Of a stretch of DNA of 64,000 bases, positions 45,287 through 54,025 are shown piece after piece. The notes under the pieces were generated by a model that saw nothing but the letters and a program-made list of their open reading frames with translations, had not been told where the DNA came from and searched no databases. Origin of the DNA: Roseiarcus sp963753135. Its GTDB lineage: Bacteria > Pseudomonadota > Alphaproteobacteria > Rhizobiales > Beijerinckiaceae. Position 1 is the first letter of the stretch. Each line of letters opens with the position of its first letter. The translations under genes and the position numbers were made by a program. Location of the stretch: contig CAVWBA010000004.1 of the NCBI GenBank assembly GCA_963753135.1, positions 1 to 64,000 on the forward strand, read 5' to 3'.

Positions 45287-46597
45287 CTACGCGCTGTAAT
45301 ACCGCTTCACACGCTCCGCCGCGTCGTGCGCCGCCGCTTTCGGAGACTTGTCGCCGGTGCAGGCCTCAGCGAACATGTCGACCACTACGAAATCGCCCAT
45401 GGTTGCGGCTGACGCGGTTCCCAGGGCGCCCGAATAGCCGTCATCGAGCGCGTATTTCAAAACGTCCCGGAAAGGCGTGACCTTCGGATCGGCCGTCCAG
45501 ACCGGATTGTCGTTCCACGCCGGCAATGGCGGCGCCATGTATCCGTTCGACTGGGTCTCCCAATAGTCGACCTGCGGCTTCTCCCACATGAAGCGCAGAT
45601 ATTCGCGGACCGCGTTCGGATATTTAGTGTAGGTGTACGCATAGGTGTTGAGGATATTTTGCTGCTCGGTCGGCCGTCCGACCGGGCCAATCGGCATGTT
45701 GGCATGGTCCATGTCGGCGGCGATCGCCTTGAGAGCCGGATCGGGTGAGTTCTTCGCGACCGTATAGATCGATATGCCATTCAACGTCAGACCAATCTGG
45801 TCGGCGAGAAACGCCTTGTTGTTGCTCGGATCGAGCCAGGACAACACGCCGTCGATATAAGTTGCGTAGAGTTGTTTGGCGTATTCGAGGGCGGCGACCG
45901 TCTCGGGTGAATCGAGGGCCACATTGTTCTTATCGTCGACTGTCTTGCCGCCGAAGGCCCACAAACACCATTGGGTCCAACCGTTGGCGTCGCCGGTGGC
46001 GTGGCCAAGGGCGAAGCCAGGCGGTTTGCCGGCCTTCTTGAAGCCCTGGCACAACTTGAGAAAACCGGCGGTGTCTTTAGGAAACTCATCGAAGCCGGCG
46101 GCGCGCATCGTGCTGATGCGATAATTCAAGCAGCCCCCGCTCGCGCCCTGGGGGAGCGCGATCCAGCGTTTCCCGTCCATCCCATACTTACGCGCGACCG
46201 GATACCAGCCGCCAGACGTGGCCCCGATATATTCGGCGAGATCGGTGAGATCGAGCAGCTTTTCCTTGAACTTGAACGGATCGTCGAGCGTTCCCATGAT
46301 GATGTCAGGGCCGGCGCCGACATTGGCGGCGACCGCGGATTTCGGTCGGATGTCGTCCCAGCTCTCCGCGTCCACACGCACTTTGACGCCGGTCTTCTCG
46401 GTGAATTTCTTGGTGTTGACGATGAAGCTGTCGAACTCCGCCTGGATGAATTGCTTCCAGCGCAAAACGCGGATCGAGGCGCCGGATTCGGGCGGAGGCC
46501 CGTTCCAGGCTGCTTCGGGGCGCGCGACGCCCGGCACGAACAGCAATCCGGCTGCGCCGCCAGATTGTAATATTCGCCGCCTGGTGATGTCGAACAT
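45287..46597 (-). CDS. Sugar-type ABC transporter substrate-binding protein, Tat signal
   Basis: 436-residue periplasmic binding protein of SBP family 1. The N-terminus MFDITRRRILQSGGAAGLLF has a twin-arginine export motif (RRRIL). Core segments: FTEKTGVKVRVDAESWDDIR, ALPQGASGGCLNYRIS, and WTQWCLWAFGGKTVDD. Ligand class is likely a sugar, polyol or phosphorylated derivative, but cannot be assigned. It heads the permease genes on the same strand; between it and the upstream SDR gene lies a 196-base gap. Confidence 0.92.
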   Translation of the reverse strand: MFDITRRRILQSGGAAGLLFVPGVARPEAAWNGPPPESGASIRVLRWKQFIQAEFDSFIVNTKKFTEKTGVKVRVDAESWDDIRPKSAVAANVGAGPDIIMGTLDDPFKFKEKLLDLTDLAEYIGATSGGWYPVARKYGMDGKRWIALPQGASGGCLNYRISTMRAAGFDEFPKDTAGFLKLCQGFKKAGKPPGFALGHATGDANGWTQWCLWAFGGKTVDDKNNVALDSPETVAALEYAKQLYATYIDGVLSWLDPSNNKAFLADQIGLTLNGISIYTVAKNSPDPALKAIAADMDHANMPIGPVGRPTEQQNILNTYAYTYTKYPNAVREYLRFMWEKPQVDYWETQSNGYMAPPLPAWNDNPVWTADPKVTPFRDVLKYALDDGYSGALGTASAATMGDFVVVDMFAEACTGDKSPKAAAHDAAERVKRYYSA

Positions 46598-46793
46598 CTC
46601 GTCCTCCCTTGGAGCCGGAGCTTATGACGCCGCTGCACTGCTTCTTTCCATCAAGTCTACACTGCGCAGCGACGAGGGCAAGGCGCGCCGGCAGCTTCGA
46701 ATTCGGTGGCGGGCTTCGCGCGCCAGATTTGGCGCCCGGAGCGAGGCCCGTTCGCCGATCACCGAAACCAACGGAGCGTCGCCGTAATCGACC

Positions 46794-47600
46794 TCACCGC
46801 GTAAGTTGCGTCAGCCCCGTGGGCGGTCCGTCAATCGCAGTCCAGCCGCCGTCGACAAATAGCGTGCTCCCGCTGACGTAGCTTGCCGCATCGGACGCCA
46901 GAAACGCGACCGCGCACGCGACTTCGTCGGCCCCGCTCCATCGATTGAACACGGTATGCGCCGCGTAGAGCTTGTGGATGTCAGGCCGCTCTTTAAACGG
47001 CTCGGTCAGCGCCGTCTCGGCGATGCTTGGAGCAATCGCGTTGACGCGCACGCCAAAGCGGCCGACTTCCGAAGCAAAGCCCTTGACCAGGAGGCCGATG
47101 GCCGCCTTGGTGGCGCCGTAGACGGCGAGGCCCGGCTCGATCGTGACCGCGCGCACCGAAGAACAGGCGATCAGACTGCCCCCACCCTGTTCCATCATGA
47201 TGCGTCCAAACGCCTGGAAGAAATAGACGGTTCCCTTGATGTTGAGGTTGAGGACGCGATCAAGGTCCTCCTCGGCATAGTCGAGAATCGTCTTGCGGAT
47301 ATTCAACCCCGGCGTGGTCACGGCGATGTCGATGCGCGGGAATTGAGCCTTCGCCGCCTCAGCCAGCGACGACACGTCGCCGGGCAGCGCAGCGTCTGTC
47401 GCCATCGCCTCGGCTCGACCGCCCGCCGCGCGAATGCCAGCGACAGTCGCCTCGACGCGCTCACGGTCGCGATCGGCGCATAGGACTTGCGCGCCAAGGT
47501 TGGCCAGCGCCTCGGCCGATGACTTGCCGATGCCGGACGCCGCGCCCAGGACGACCGCCGTCTTGCCGTCCATATCAAAAAGCTTGCGATAGTCGATCAC
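46794..47600 (-). CDS. Short-chain dehydrogenase/reductase
   Basis: 268-residue classical SDR. Nucleotide-binding TAVVLGAASGIGKSSAEALA (TGxxxGxG variant with Ala), the acidic CADRDRERVEA suggesting NAD preference, then the catalytic tetrad Asn in LNLNIKGTV, Ser in LIACSSVRAV, and YGATKAAI with Tyr and Lys. SSVR where the usual loop has a longer stretch is normal. Substrate unknown. It is last of a four-gene string with soxC, the cytochrome and the NIPSNAP gene. Confidence 0.9.
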   Translation of the reverse strand: MIDYRKLFDMDGKTAVVLGAASGIGKSSAEALANLGAQVLCADRDRERVEATVAGIRAAGGRAEAMATDAALPGDVSSLAEAAKAQFPRIDIAVTTPGLNIRKTILDYAEEDLDRVLNLNIKGTVYFFQAFGRIMMEQGGGSLIACSSVRAVTIEPGLAVYGATKAAIGLLVKGFASEVGRFGVRVNAIAPSIAETALTEPFKERPDIHKLYAAHTVFNRWSGADEVACAVAFLASDAASYVSGSTLFVDGGWTAIDGPPTGLTQLTR

Positions 47601-47625
47601 GTCTCGATCCCCGGGGTCGTCGAGC

Positions 47626-47943
47626 TCACATCGGCGAGAATTTGGTTGACTTGATGATCTTGCACTCCTGATGCTGCACGTTGCCGGTGTCCGCGCTCTT
47701 CTGGCGGTAGGCGACCCAGTCGGGATCGGCCTCTAGCGCATCACGCCGGCGCTCGCGGTCCGCCTGACTCTCAAAGCCCCACAGGAATACGACCTGGTTG
47801 ACTGTGCCGACATCGGTGGTGAAGACGCCGATCGGTTGACCGAGATGCCGCACGTGGATGGGCATGCCCTCGGCCTCGTACAACTTGAGCCAGGCGCCGA
47901 GCCGCCCAGGAACCATTGTGTAGGTCCTGAGATCGATGATCAT
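47626..47943 (-). CDS. NIPSNAP-family protein
   Basis: 105-residue ferredoxin-like-fold protein. MIIDLRTYTMVPGRLGAWLK is the family's usual start, followed by GVFTTDVGTVNQVVFLWGFE and DRERRRDALEADPDWVAY. Family function is unclear; members often accompany catabolic operons. It lies between the cytochrome and SDR genes on the same strand. Confidence 0.9.
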   Translation of the reverse strand: MIIDLRTYTMVPGRLGAWLKLYEAEGMPIHVRHLGQPIGVFTTDVGTVNQVVFLWGFESQADRERRRDALEADPDWVAYRQKSADTGNVQHQECKIIKSTKFSPM

Positions 47944-47988
47944 GTTTCCTCCTATAACGCGCCGGGCGGGCGTGAGTTGGCGCGACTG

Positions 47989-48543
47989 TCAGGGCTTCGC
48001 GCCCGCGCCCACGCCCGGCGGCGGATAGGCGCTCACGAATCCGTCGCGGTTCGGCATCTTGATCTTGGCGACCGTGTCCGCGTCGAGCGTCGCGTCTTGT
48101 GGAACGATCCCGTTGAGGAACAGCACATAAGCCGAAACGGCATAGACTTCGTCGGGGGTCAGCGACTGTGGCGCGTTGAGAGGCATGGCGCGGCGCACAT
48201 AGTCGAACAGCGTCGTCGCGTAGGGCCAGAAACTGCCGACGGTTTTTTCCGGCTTCTTGTCGCGGAGCGTGCCGACGCCGCCGACCAACCGGGTCATCGG
48301 CTTTCCCTCGCCGTGGGCGCCGTGGCAGGCGGCGCATTTCGCGGCGAAGATCGCCTCACCCTGCCGAACGTCGCCATGTCCTGGCGGCAGCCCAGCGCCG
48401 TCAGGGGAAACGTCGATGTCCCAGCCCGCGATCTCCGCCGGCGTCGCCGGACGGCCAAAGTCGTAGCGCTCGGCGGCGTAAACGGCGCCGGACACAGCCA
48501 TTGCGGCCATTGCGATGGCCATGCGTCCAATTCTATCCGGCAT
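47989..48543 (-). CDS. SoxD-like monoheme cytochrome c
   Basis: 184-residue periplasmic cytochrome: signal IAMAAMAVSGAVYA, then a haem-binding CAACH in QGEAIFAAKCAACHGAHGEG. The flanks GRPATPAEIAGWDIDV and YATTLFDYVRRAMPLNAPQS with KMPNRDGFVS match the N-terminal half of SoxD, the cytochrome partner of SoxC. Full SoxD has two haems and is about twice as long, so this is a short form. It overlaps soxC by 11 bases and would accept its electrons. Confidence 0.82.
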   Translation of the reverse strand: MPDRIGRMAIAMAAMAVSGAVYAAERYDFGRPATPAEIAGWDIDVSPDGAGLPPGHGDVRQGEAIFAAKCAACHGAHGEGKPMTRLVGGVGTLRDKKPEKTVGSFWPYATTLFDYVRRAMPLNAPQSLTPDEVYAVSAYVLFLNGIVPQDATLDADTVAKIKMPNRDGFVSAYPPPGVGAGAKP

Positions 48544-49849
48544 TGGTCACCGCGCCGCCGGCCGCGACGCTCCAGTTCTGGATTGCGTTGTAGTGATAGT
48601 AGGACCGCTTGTCGCGCACCTTGATGAGCGCCTCGCGGGTCGGCTGCACGTAGCCGCTCTCATCTGTGGCGCGGCTCGCCAGCGTCGCCTGGCCGCCGTC
48701 CCAGCGCCAGGGCGCGCGGAACCGGGTCAGGCACTTCGACATGACCGGCTCTTGCAGCGTCGCATCACGCCACGAGGCGCCGCCGTCCGTCGACACTTCA
48801 ACTCGCGCGACCTTTCCCGCGCCCGACCAGGCGAGGCCCGAGATCTCGTAGAAGCCAGGAGAGCTCAGCCGATGTCCGCCGGACGGAAAGGTGATGACCG
48901 ACTTCGCCTCCATGACGAAATTGAACTGACGCGCCATCCCGTCCGGCATGAGCATTGTGTACTTCGAGGTTTCCTCGCGTGTTTGAAATGGTTCGGTCCC
49001 GAGCTTGAGGCGCCGGAGCCATTTGACGTTGGTGTTGCCCTCGTATCCCGGCAGCAGCAGGCGAAGCGGATACCCCTGCTCCGGCCTTAAGCTCTCGCCA
49101 TTCTGCGCATAGGCGAGCACCGCGTCGTCGAGCGCCTTTTCGATCGGAATGCTGCGGGTCATCGCCGCCGCGTCGGCGCCTTCGGCCAGCATCCATTTCG
49201 CTTGCGGCTTGACGCCGGCTTCCGCCAGCACGGTCGCCAGCGGAACGCCCGTCCATTCGCAGCAGCTGAGCAGTCCGTGGGTGTCCTGGGCTGTCAGCTC
49301 CGGTTTTGGCGCGCCCCAGTTCTGGGTGTTGCCGGAGCATTCGAGAAAGTGGACACGCGACACGGATGGAAATCGCGTGAGTTCCTCCATGGTGAAGATG
49401 AGCGGGCGCTCGACCAATCCATGAACGATCAGCCGGTGCTCGGACGGATCGACCGTCGGAATCCCGGCATGGTGGCGCTCATAGTGCAGCCCGTTCGGGG
49501 TGATGATTCCGTGCAAGTCTTGAAGCGGCGTCAGGCTGAATGACGACAGCCGCGTCGGCGGCTCGGGCAAGCCCTGGCGATAGCGGCGCACGACATCGGC
49601 TTCGAACTTGGACGGCCGCCCATAAGGGTGGCTCAGCGTCTCGTCGCCGGGATGGAGCTGCCATTCCGGGACCGAGGGCGGCAGGTTGTCGCCTTCTTGC
49701 GCCAGAGCCGGGCGGGAAACGATCGCCGCAGCCGCCGCGCCGGCGCTCGCTCCGAACAGACCCCGACGAGTGAGCCGGCGAGCGTCCTCATCCCGCGGGT
49801 CGGATTGCGCCGGGGGCGGCTCCTGCGGTTTGGGCGTCCGGGGAATCAT
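48533..49849 (-). CDS. soxC: Sulfite/sulfane dehydrogenase molybdenum subunit (SoxC-like)
   Basis: 438-residue molybdopterin enzyme of the sulfite oxidase family, exported by Tat (LTRRGLFGASAGAAAAAIV). SoxC traits are LHYERHHAGIPTVDPSEHRL and the Moco-binding Cys in VHFLECSGNTQN. The LLSCCEWTGVPLATVL region and the C-terminal dimerisation domain (SGAGKVARVEVSTDGGASW) are complete. With the SoxD-like cytochrome downstream it likely oxidises sulfite or a sulfane group in the periplasm. No soxXYZAB genes are present, so it may serve sulfite detoxification rather than full thiosulfate oxidation. Confidence 0.88.
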   Translation of the reverse strand: MIPRTPKPQEPPPAQSDPRDEDARRLTRRGLFGASAGAAAAAIVSRPALAQEGDNLPPSVPEWQLHPGDETLSHPYGRPSKFEADVVRRYRQGLPEPPTRLSSFSLTPLQDLHGIITPNGLHYERHHAGIPTVDPSEHRLIVHGLVERPLIFTMEELTRFPSVSRVHFLECSGNTQNWGAPKPELTAQDTHGLLSCCEWTGVPLATVLAEAGVKPQAKWMLAEGADAAAMTRSIPIEKALDDAVLAYAQNGESLRPEQGYPLRLLLPGYEGNTNVKWLRRLKLGTEPFQTREETSKYTMLMPDGMARQFNFVMEAKSVITFPSGGHRLSSPGFYEISGLAWSGAGKVARVEVSTDGGASWRDATLQEPVMSKCLTRFRAPWRWDGGQATLASRATDESGYVQPTREALIKVRDKRSYYHYNAIQNWSVAAGGAVTNAG

Positions 49850-50032
49850 CTGAGCGCTCCTCGCCTTTCAGGGTGTTGACGGACAATTCTTCCAATGGTC
49901 GCCCAGATCGTCTGGCCGGACAAGTCCTTGGCCGCGCGTCCATGGGCGCGCGACCGCCTTGATGTCGTCGTCATTCGGGGAGTAGGCGATCATGAGGCAA
50001 ACGACGTCCCCCTTGTTCTCGGAGGTTCGCCC

Positions 50033-51043
50033 ATGACGCTCGGCCGCGCCCTCGCCCGTTGTCTGATCCTCGCGGCGGTCCTGTTCGCCGCGTTCGCTGC
50101 GCCCCAGGCGCGGGCCGAGGCGATGGGCATTGCGCTTGAGGGATTTGCTTATCCCTATCCGGTCCATTTCATGCCGCTCACGCTTCGGGCTGAGGATTTG
50201 CGCATGGCCTACATGGACGTAGCCCCGGTCGGTTCGTCAAACGGGCGGACGGTCGTCCTGCTGCACGGCCGGAATTTCCCCTCGAGCTATTGGGAGCCGA
50301 CCATCAGGGCGCTGACGGAGGCCGGTTATCGGGTCATCGCCCCGGACCAGATCGGCTTCGGCAAGTCGTCCAAACCCACTTTCGCCTACAATTTCGACGA
50401 TATGGCGCGCGCCACCATCGCGCTCCTCGACAGTCTTCACGTCGACCGCTTCGACCTGGTCGGCCATTCGATGGGCGGCATGCTGGCTGTCCGGCTGGCG
50501 CGCGCCTATGGAGCCCGCATCGACCACCTCGTCCTTTATTCGCCGATCGGGCTTGAGGACTATCGCTTCTATGTCCCACCGGTGACGGACGAGGAGCTCG
50601 CCAAGCGCGAGCGGGAACTGAGCGCGGACGGCTATCGCAAACGGCTGATGACCAATTATGCGCTGAGCCTGCCTTCGAGCGCGATCGAGCCCTTCGTCCA
50701 GTTGCGCGAACAAATCAAAGAGAGCGGCGAATATCCGCGCTGGCTGAAATCGTTCGTCGCGTCCTACCAGATGATCTACACCCAGCCGGTCGCGCACGAG
50801 ATCCCGCTCATCGACCGGCCGACCCTGTTCATCATGGGCGCCAACGATCACAATGCGCCGGGACGCCCGTACGCGCCGCCAGAATTGCGTTCCAAGATGG
50901 GGCAGAACGCGGCTCTAGCCCAAGCGCTGGCGGCCCGGATGGCGAACGCGAAGGTCAAGGTTTTCGACGGCGTCGGCCATCTCGGGCATCTCGAGGCGAC
51001 GCAGCCCTTCAATGCGACGCTGCTAGACTTTCTCGCCCATTAG
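50033..51043 (+). CDS. Secreted alpha/beta hydrolase
   Basis: 336-residue hydrolase. Signal peptide MTLGRALARCLILAAVLFAA through ARA. Oxyanion loop VVLLHGRNFPSSYWEP, nucleophile elbow LVGHSMGGMLA near residue 146, acid in MGANDHNAPG, and His in GVGHLGHLEA. The sequence resembles periplasmic esterase, haloalkane or epoxide-type hydrolases; the reaction cannot be fixed. The ATG at 50033 follows GGAGGTTCGCCC. Divergent from soxC and just upstream of the CoA-ligase unit, so it may release the substrate imported later. Confidence 0.85.
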   Translation: MTLGRALARCLILAAVLFAAFAAPQARAEAMGIALEGFAYPYPVHFMPLTLRAEDLRMAYMDVAPVGSSNGRTVVLLHGRNFPSSYWEPTIRALTEAGYRVIAPDQIGFGKSSKPTFAYNFDDMARATIALLDSLHVDRFDLVGHSMGGMLAVRLARAYGARIDHLVLYSPIGLEDYRFYVPPVTDEELAKRERELSADGYRKRLMTNYALSLPSSAIEPFVQLREQIKESGEYPRWLKSFVASYQMIYTQPVAHEIPLIDRPTLFIMGANDHNAPGRPYAPPELRSKMGQNAALAQALAARMANAKVKVFDGVGHLGHLEATQPFNATLLDFLAH

Positions 51044-51079
51044 CCCGTGTTCGTGATGAGCGGCATTGCGCGCCCGCGC

Positions 51080-51108
51080 TTGACGATCGACGACCGCGCC
51101 TGCGAGAT
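51080..51108 (+). promoter_or_regulatory. Promoter P1 ahead of the CoA-ligase/dioxygenase genes
   Basis: TTGACG at 51080-51085 is followed after 17 bases by CGAGAT. The same boxes with the same spacing and with similar flanks (CCTGCGAGATG, then CCAGGGAGGAGATA) recur upstream of dctP at 53952-53980. The conservation of this non-coding sequence at two places is stronger evidence than the boxes themselves. Confidence 0.6.
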
Positions 51109-51147
51109 GGGGCCGCGCAAAGCGAGTTTGCGCGCCAGGGAGGAGAT

Positions 51148-51213
51148 ATGCGCGCATCGGCAAGGCGTCGCGCCAGCGCTGCTGCTCGGGCTGACGTGAG
51201 GCCATCCGCATGA
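51148..51213 (+). CDS. Short leader ORF coupled to the CoA-ligase gene
   Basis: A 21-codon frame MRASARRRASAAARADVRPSA with a perfect ribosome-binding site (GGGAGGAG, 5 bases before ATG). Its TGA overlaps the ligase ATG. The same ribosome-binding site and spacing precede the real dctP start. It may be a regulatory leader or the remnant of a gene start copied with the promoter. It is Arg/Ala-rich, which could make its translation sensitive to arginine supply. Not supported by homology. Confidence 0.35.
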   Translation: MRASARRRASAAARADVRPSA

Positions 51214-52523
51214 GGCTTGGCGACGCGCCAGACAAGAGATTGCTCGATCCGATCGAGACAGCGTCCCGTGACGAGATCATCTCCCTGCAGACGCGCCAAC
51301 TCGCCGCGACACTGCGTCGCTCTTACGACGCTGTCCGGGCGATCCGCGCCAAGTTCGATGAGCATGGCGTTCATCCCGATGATTTCCGCGAGCTTCAGGA
51401 TCTCAAGCGTTTTCCATTCACCGTGAAGTCAGACCTGAGAGCCAATTATCCTTTCGGTCTTTTCGCCGTGCCTAAAGAACAGCTCGCGCGGATTCACGCG
51501 TCCTCCGGCACGACGGGGAAGCCTACCGTGGTCGGCTATACCCTCAACGATCTTGCGATGTGGGGGGAGGTCATGGCGCGGACGATCCGCGCCGCCGGCG
51601 GGCGCAAAGGCATGATGGCGCACAATGCCTATGGCTACGGCCTCTTCACCGGCGGGCTTGGTTATCACTATGGCGCCGAGCGGCTGGGCTGCACGCTCGT
51701 GCCTGTCTCGGGCGGAATGACGGCAAGGCAGGTTCAGCTGATCAATGATTTTGCCCCCGACATCCTCTTCTCGACCCCGTCCTACGCCTTGTGCCTCGTC
51801 GATGAGTTTCGCGCCCAGGGACTCGACCCGCGCCGCTCAGGGCTCAAGCTCGGCTCTTTCGGCGCAGAGCCCTGGACCAACGCCATGCGCGCCGAGCTCG
51901 AGGACGCGTTCGGCATGGACGCGCTCGACAGCTATGGCCTCTCCGAGGTGATCGGACCCGGCGTCGCCGGCGAATGCGTGGAGACCAAGGATGGACTCCA
52001 CATCTGGGAGGATCATTTCTATCCCGAGATCATCGATCCCGTTACCGGCGCCGTCCTGCCCGACGGCGCGTTCGGCGAAATCGTCTTCACCTCGCTCACC
52101 AAGGAAGCCATGCCGGTCGTCCGCTACCGGACCGGCGATCTCACGCGCCTCTTGCCCGGCGCCGCGCGCTCGATGCGGCGGATGGAAAAGGTCTCGGGCC
52201 GAACGGACGACATGATGATCGTGCGCGGAGTCAATGTGTTTCCAACCCAGATCGAGGAACTGATCCTGGCCGTCTCCGGTCTCTCCCCGCACTATCAGCT
52301 CATTCTGACCCGGGACGGCCGGATGGATGATCTCGAGGTTCAAGTCGAGGCTCGAACGGCGTCCGATTCGGGCGAGGCGCGCGATCACGCCGCCGGCAGG
52401 CTCATGCACGCGATGAAAGCGCATATTGGCATATCCGCGAACGTCAGCGTGCTCGCGCCGGGTCAGATCGAGCGGTCGCTCGGCAAAGCGAAGCGCGTCA
52501 TCGACAAGAGGCCCAAAGCATGA
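51210..52523 (+). CDS. Phenylacetate-CoA ligase family protein (PaaK-like)
   Basis: 437-residue AMP-forming aryl-acid CoA ligase. The P-loop/AMP motif is RIHASSGTTGKPTVVGYT near residue 95. Further segments are FGAEPWTNAMRAEL, the A5-type DSYGLSEVIGPGVAGEC, VRYRTGDLTRLL, and the hinge KVSGRTDDMMIVRGVNVFP with PTQIEE. The size and motifs are those of PaaK. The aryl acid is not certain, because no paaABCDE ring-oxidation genes are nearby and the next gene is a DpgC-like dioxygenase. Its stop overlaps that gene as ATGA. Confidence 0.88.
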   Translation: MRLGDAPDKRLLDPIETASRDEIISLQTRQLAATLRRSYDAVRAIRAKFDEHGVHPDDFRELQDLKRFPFTVKSDLRANYPFGLFAVPKEQLARIHASSGTTGKPTVVGYTLNDLAMWGEVMARTIRAAGGRKGMMAHNAYGYGLFTGGLGYHYGAERLGCTLVPVSGGMTARQVQLINDFAPDILFSTPSYALCLVDEFRAQGLDPRRSGLKLGSFGAEPWTNAMRAELEDAFGMDALDSYGLSEVIGPGVAGECVETKDGLHIWEDHFYPEIIDPVTGAVLPDGAFGEIVFTSLTKEAMPVVRYRTGDLTRLLPGAARSMRRMEKVSGRTDDMMIVRGVNVFPTQIEELILAVSGLSPHYQLILTRDGRMDDLEVQVEARTASDSGEARDHAAGRLMHAMKAHIGISANVSVLAPGQIERSLGKAKRVIDKRPKA

Positions 52524-53923
52524 TGCCGCCGTCCGAACCTGGCCTGGGCCCGATGCGCGCCGCCGGTCTGCCCGAGCAAGAGGTGCGCGAATGGTCCGAG
52601 TCCTTCCCGGTCGCGACGGGCGAGTTTGAGGCCGACGTTCGGGACTACAGCGCCTTTTGGCGCCTCGCGACAGCGCTCCTTCGCAGGCTGCCGCCAAAAC
52701 CGCGGCGGAGCGCAGCCGAACAGGCGGCTGCGGACGCGCTGTTGTCGGACGCGCGCGCCTCTCGCGAATCGTTCCTCGCCGCTCATGTCGAACCGGTCTA
52801 CGATCGCTTGACAGAACACGGGGCGACCTTCCGGCGCCTCGACGACCTCGTCTATTCCGCAGCGGTGTCCGTTCCCGGGCTGGTCCCGACACAGAAGGAA
52901 GTCCGCGCCGAGGCGGCTCATCCGCAGCGCGACAAGGACGGCGTCGAGATCGACCAGGGTCTGTTCTTTGCGCACGTGCTTTCGCGCCCGCGCATCGGCC
53001 AGCATCTTTGCCATGCCATGCTGCTGCCGCGGCCAGAAATCGCCGCGCTTTCCGAAGAGTTCGCCACCCGCGGCTCGCTCGATCTCGGCGCCGCACGCCT
53101 CACCCGGCGGGGCAAGGCCGTCCATCTCGACATGATCAATCCGCGCTTTCTCAACGCCGAGGATGACACGACGCTTGCTGAGACCGAGCTTGCCGTCGAC
53201 GTCGCGACTCTCGATCCGACGACCGAGATCTCGGTCATGCGCGGCGTCGCGGTGGAGAACGAGAAATACCGAGGTAAGCGCATTTTCGGCGCGGGCATCA
53301 ATCTCACCCATCTCTATCGTGGTAAGATTCCTTACCTCTGGTTCCTGATCCGCGACCTCGGCTATGTGCACAAGCTCATCCGCGGCGTCGCCAAGCCGGA
53401 AAGCGTCCCCGACGACGTCAACGGCCGTGGGGTCGAAAAGCTTTGGATCGCCGCGCTGGACACGTTCGCCATCGGGGGCCATTGCCAGGCGCTTCTGTGC
53501 ATGGACTATGTTCTGGCCGCATCGGACGCCTTCGTGACCTTGCCGGCGCGCAAGGAAGGAATCATCCCGGGCTTTTCGAATTTGCGTCTGCCGCGCTTCG
53601 TGGGCGATCGCATTGCCCGACAAGCCATCCTCTACGAGCGCAAACTCATGTGCGACAGTCCGGAGGGCCGTCTCATCTGCGACGAGATTGTGCCACCCGC
53701 CGAGATGGACGCGGCGGTCGACCGCGTCGTCGAAGGTCTCACCAGCGGCGGCGCGATCAGCGCCATCGGCAATCGTCGCGCCTTCCGGGTTGGCCAGGAG
53801 CCGCTGGATCTCTTTCGGCGCTACGCCTCAGTTTACGCGCGCGAGCAGGCCTATTGTCACTTCAGTCCGGCGCTGATCGCCAATCTCGAGCGCAATTGGG
53901 ACGCGAAGAACCGGAAGATCTGA
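52520..53923 (+). CDS. DpgC-like cofactor-independent dioxygenase (enoyl-CoA hydratase superfamily)
   Basis: 467-residue protein with a long helical N-terminal domain (about residues 1-170) and a C-terminal crotonase fold. It closely resembles DpgC, the 3,5-dihydroxyphenylacetyl-CoA 1,2-dioxygenase of glycopeptide antibiotic clusters: SAAEQAAADALLSDARA, VEIDQGLFFAHVLSRPR, LNAEDDTTLAE, KRIFGAGINLTHLYRGKIP, DTFAIGGHCQALL, and ARKEGIIPGFSNLRLPR. DpgC uses O2 without metal or flavin, cleaving the thioester to give an arylglyoxylate and CoA. Beside an aryl-CoA ligase the same chemistry is likely. The identification rests on memory of the family; the exact substrate is inference. Confidence 0.8.
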   Translation: MMPPSEPGLGPMRAAGLPEQEVREWSESFPVATGEFEADVRDYSAFWRLATALLRRLPPKPRRSAAEQAAADALLSDARASRESFLAAHVEPVYDRLTEHGATFRRLDDLVYSAAVSVPGLVPTQKEVRAEAAHPQRDKDGVEIDQGLFFAHVLSRPRIGQHLCHAMLLPRPEIAALSEEFATRGSLDLGAARLTRRGKAVHLDMINPRFLNAEDDTTLAETELAVDVATLDPTTEISVMRGVAVENEKYRGKRIFGAGINLTHLYRGKIPYLWFLIRDLGYVHKLIRGVAKPESVPDDVNGRGVEKLWIAALDTFAIGGHCQALLCMDYVLAASDAFVTLPARKEGIIPGFSNLRLPRFVGDRIARQAILYERKLMCDSPEGRLICDEIVPPAEMDAAVDRVVEGLTSGGAISAIGNRRAFRVGQEPLDLFRRYASVYAREQAYCHFSPALIANLERNWDAKNRKI

Positions 53924-53951
53924 AACCGGCCCCGGATCGCGCTATGCGCGC

Positions 53952-53980
53952 TTGACGATCCGCGCCCACGCCTGCGAGAT
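53952..53980 (+). promoter_or_regulatory. Promoter P2 ahead of the TRAP transporter genes
   Basis: TTGACG at 53952-53957, 17-base spacer, CGAGAT at 53975-53980. It is nearly the same as P1 at 51080-51108. The shared downstream CCAGGGAGGAGATA ends in the dctP start codon, 45 bases from the -10 box. Confidence 0.6.
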
Positions 53981-54025
53981 GATCCGACGATCGCATTAAC
54001 GACGGATCGTCCAGGGAGGAGATAC

